Assembly (NCBI GenBank): GCA_019426215.1
Contig: CM033397.1
Coordinates: forward strand, 30,444,480 to 30,508,479
Source: Buddleja alternifolia
Taxonomy: Eukaryota > Streptophyta > Magnoliopsida > Lamiales > Scrophulariaceae
DNA: 64,000 nt
Direction of reading: 5' to 3'
The position numbers and the translations under genes were made by a program. Positions 61,501-64,000 of the stretch are shown one piece after another (the stretch's first letter is position 1; each line of letters begins with the position of its first letter). The notes beneath the pieces were generated by a model. The model was not told the DNA's origin. It saw only the letters and a list, made by a program, of their open reading frames with translations, and did not search any database.

Positions 61501-63168
61501 AACTTTACAAGTCAGACGTTATTTTTGTTATTTTGTTTAAATACTAATATTAATGAATAATAATAATAATGCAAAAAACGAAAGAGTAAACCACTCTTCC
61601 GTCATGGTCTTGAGAAATATATTGGCGTCTTTTGTTGTAATTCAATATTTGTTACTTTCACTTCCTGATGACTCGTACACCACTTTATTTTTATTTATTC
61701 AACTATCCTCCTTATTTAATTTGTTGAATGGTAAATTTCATTTTACCATTCAACTCATTCATTTTGATATTGCATCAACTATATTTATTTTGCATCCATA
61801 GTAATATTAAATTACAACATATAATGTTTTTCTGAATTCCACAAGGTTTATATTTTTTTTTCTTATTTTTCCTTGATTTTTCTGAATTTTTTTGATATTT
61901 TAGTATTTTTTTTAATCATTTTTTGATCTAATGGTTGATCATCAATGATCCAGTAATGAAGAATAAATAAGTTAGCTTCTTCAAACACTTATTCAACCTT
62001 TCATGTCAATCAATATTTGATTTTTTAAATAATTATAGTTAATATTTAATAATTCATTAATTAAATTATTCTTTAAGTTTTTAGATTTATCAAGTTGACA
62101 ATATGTATGTATATAAGTTATTTTAATTAACGAGATCATATGATTGACGTGCAACCCATGTGTTGTTTACTAATAACTCTAAACGAGACAGAGCGATATG
62201 GGGTTTGGACCGGCCACACTTATTTATACCATGAAATTTTGTATATAAATTCATTAAAGTTATAAAATTTTCTCATTCGGATTCCTAAATTGTCCCAACA
62301 CGTGAGCTAAAAATTTCTAGTTTGACTATAAACCTGATAAAGTTCCAAAATATGAGTGTGTAACCAACACTCCCAAGAATACTTAAGAGGAAGAAGAAAG
62401 ACTTTACTTACTGCAATTTTCTATTCTTCTCATTAATGCAAAACATTGAATATAAATACAAGAATTAACATTCCTAAGAGGAAGGAAACACTACCAATCT
62501 ACCATCATTACGTCTGCCCACTAACTCATGTAACTACTTCCACTACATTGACTCTTTAACTAACAAATTGAAATTACATACTCTATTTAAATCAAGAGGG
62601 AGGGGGATACCCTACATATCTAGCCCAACAAACTCGGGTTGATAGTTATAATCTTGAGCCATAAAGACACTATCTAGCTCCATAAAGGAGGGAAGAGCCA
62701 CAACTTGTAGGGGCCTGGATTCGAACCCAGGACCTCTCACATAAAGTGGGAGATGGATACCACTAGACCAACAGGTCTTGGGTAATTGAAATTACATACT
62801 GAAAAATAAATAAAAGCAATAAATATAAACAAAAGGGCTTCAAAATACGTTCAACTTCTTTTGGGCCGCTTGACATCAAGCCCAATGGGCATATCAAAAC
62901 CCAACAAAGATATATGTAATAACAAATTGACAGTCATAAAGTTTGACTATCATTGAGTTATGTAAAAATGCATAATAGACCGTCGATAATTGTGATTACT
63001 ATAAAAGTTTTTAACTTAATTTGTTGGATTATATTGCTCCATTTATATATTTTACTAACTTTTGAGTAGGTAAAATAAAAGAAAACAACCTGAGGAATCC
63101 AGTGAGACCATCATGAGAAGCCCCAGAAGGATCATTGCAGAAACGAAGCGATTTGCAATACCAGCCAT
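58597..63168 (-). CDS. Glucan endo-1,3-beta-glucosidase (GH17, PR-2 type), gene 2
   Basis: Two exons: 63090-63168 (79 bp) and 58597-59549 (953 bp), with a 3540-bp GT..AG intron at exactly the position and phase of gene 1. Predicted precursor of 343 residues. Signal peptide MAGIANRFVSAMILLGLLMM, mature start near VAQTGVCYG. Both catalytic glutamates are present (AVGNEVSP and VVSESGWPS), and the C-terminus is KYPISFN. By hand count about 38 of 317 aligned mature positions differ from gene 1, including one deleted Asn near the N-terminus (LPSNPS versus LPSPS). It looks functional. The intron is enlarged by a Helitron-like element, a probable solo LTR and a SINE, while its edges remain alignable to the 410-bp intron of gene 1. 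Starting at an internal Met (59550) would lose the signal peptide and is unlikely. Confidence 0.9.
59614..62173 (+). mobile_element. Helitron-like element in the intron of glucanase gene 2
   Basis: The 5' side is TC(TATC)n followed by 'ctattataaaagtacgag', like other plant Helitron starts. The 3' side is 'gacgtgcaacccatgtgttg' (an imperfect hairpin), then TTTA and CTAA (62170-62173) followed by T. The flanking intron sequence on both sides aligns with gene 1, which lacks this block. No Rep/helicase is seen, and the exact 5' base is ambiguous (59614-59634). Confidence 0.55.
62359..62906 (-). mobile_element. Probable solo copia LTR, split by a SINE
   Basis: On the minus strand it starts TGTTGGGTTTTGATATGCCC and ends GGGAGTGTTGGTTACA, with a late 'gcattaatgagaagaataga' segment typical of copia LTR 3' ends. 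Without the SINE it is about 330 bp. No internal domains flank it. No clear target duplication was found, so this is an LTR by appearance only. Confidence 0.5.
62583..62783 (-). mobile_element. tRNA-derived SINE with perfect 17-bp target duplication
   Basis: Minus strand: head 'ttggtctagtggtatc' (A box) and 'ggttcgaatcc' (B box, about 62723-62733) in tRNA spacing, then a roughly 120-bp unrelated body ending 'gatttaaatag'. It is flanked by identical copies of AATTGAAATTACATACT (62566-62582 and 62784-62800). The 5' and 3' acceptor positions do not pair, so it is not a tRNA gene. It is inserted in the solo LTR. Confidence 0.88.
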
Positions 63169-63225
63169 AGAGAAGGAAAAGAATAAGCTAAATTGTGTGA
63201 TGAAGCATTTGACACCAAAAACTTC

Positions 63226-63235
63226 ATTTTTATAG
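63226..63235 (-). promoter_or_regulatory. TATA box, glucanase gene 2
   Basis: CTATAAAAAT on the minus strand, 58 bp upstream of the ATG. Identical to gene 1. The upstream promoter, including 'gctaagttttcctgccaaat' (63294-63313), is conserved with 19803-19822. Confidence 0.65.
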
Positions 63236-63344
63236 AGGTCCGGAGTGTGTAGAGTGGGCTTCATAATTTTCCAATCTAATTAATTATAACACCTGCTAAG
63301 TTTTCCTGCCAAATTATTAATCTTTGTGGAAAAAGGACAAAAAC

Positions 63345-64000
63345 TTGAGAATTGCAATTTAGTCCAGTAGGATATGAGAAGTTGCAACCTTTATCCCAAG
63401 GTTTACAGAATTGCAACATTAGTCCAATACGACTCAAAAAGTTGCAATTTGATCCCGACAGTTAAAAAATGGACAGAAAAGATGTGTGTGTCACGCCTCA
63501 TTATAAATTCAAAGTTAAATTGAAAACATATAAAAAATACAAAAATATTTATAAAATAAATTTAAAATTTTCAACAGAGAAGGACAGAACCGAAGATTTT
63601 TCATCTTCTTCTTGACGAACGTACCCCACCACCCTAAATCCCCCAATTTCTAAAACCTAGCACCCCTGAGCTGCCGCCTAAGAAGTCAAAATTGAGCGGC
63701 GGCGGAGTGTATTTGGGTTGGGGGGGCTAGGTCATGGCTGTCTGTGCAGCTGTGTTTGGTGCTGTGGAGGAGGGCAACGCCGTTGCGGGGATTTGGGGTG
63801 TGGGATAACAATTTTCATTTTCATTTTTATTTTATAAATATTTTTATATACCAAATTACAAGTGGAAGGGCAGGTAACGTGCTTAAGGTACACTCGCTCA
63901 TTTTTCGTCAAAATATTGACGGACAAGATCATTTTGTAACCTGTGGAACTAATTTTGCAATCTTATAAACCTTGAGACTATAATTATAATTCTCCCAAAA
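63345..64000. mobile_element. Inverted-repeat element running to the window edge
   Basis: 'gagaattgcaatttagtcc' (63348) resembles the reverse complement of the last bases ('ctataattataattctccc', 63978-63996). Inner 'gttgcaa' phrases are repeated at 63391-63445, and a GC-rich centre (63600-63790) has no clear gene. It begins about 110 bp upstream of the gene 2 TATA box. The outer end may be beyond the window. Confidence 0.45.

Noticed and set aside
62700..62780. A tRNA gene on the minus strand (A and B boxes, TTCGAATCC loop)
   Set aside because: The acceptor halves do not pair, the unit is embedded in a 201-bp element, and identical 17-bp duplications flank it; it is the head of a SINE.

Overview
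The window is plant nuclear DNA, almost certainly from a eudicot. It is AT-rich, has intron-bearing genes with canonical GT..AG sites, and is dominated by plant-type transposable elements (Ty1/copia, Ty3/gypsy, CACTA, Helitron, MULE-like, SINE). Only two host genes are convincing: a direct tandem pair of secreted GH17 endo-1,3-beta-glucanase (PR-2 type) genes, both on the minus strand, at 18224-19668 and 58597-63168. They share a two-exon structure, a 26-codon signal-peptide exon, the same phase-1 intron, an identical TATA motif and recognisable 3' flanks. About 39 kb of nested transposons now separates them.

Layout. 1-2126: right part of a CACTA-type transposon with a multi-exon Ulp1 (C48) protease gene and subterminal repeats. 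2127-13901: a minus-strand, gypsy-like LTR element without recognisable coding capacity (LARD-like). Its left LTR is cut by the CACTA fragment and its interior by a 4.9 kb Helitron (3821-8715), which itself contains a MULE-like element (7249-8216). 13902-17576: 3' part of a decayed plus-strand copia element. 18224-19668: glucanase gene 1. 20029-24240: tandem duplications and small repeats. About 24430-30021: a Tat-type gypsy element with pol on the minus strand and an extra ORF in antisense orientation. 30022-52980: a copia element whose 3' LTR is split by a 15.8 kb Sirevirus-like copia element (30501-46325). The Sirevirus carries a CACTA miniature element in its 3' LTR and a MULE-like MITE just upstream of that LTR. 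52981-56645: an Athila-like LTR with a tRNA-Asp primer site, an inverted copia LTR fragment, and the end of another copia element. 58597-63168: glucanase gene 2, whose intron is stretched from about 0.4 to 3.5 kb by a Helitron-like element, a probable solo LTR and a tRNA-derived SINE. The right edge enters another inverted-repeat element.

The glucanases are predicted to hydrolyse beta-1,3-glucans (callose, fungal wall glucan) outside the cell. Both have the two catalytic glutamates and no C-terminal vacuolar extension. The transposon proteins are mostly broken: the Sirevirus has DRG instead of DSG/DTG in protease and YVDN instead of YVDD in reverse transcriptase, and the Tat integrase has lost an aspartate. 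The clearest structural evidence is nested insertion with readable target duplications: ATA for the CACTA miniature, 10 bp for the two MULE-like elements, 17 bp for the SINE, and A|T for Helitron 1. All alignments and counts were made by eye; family names were not checked against a database.
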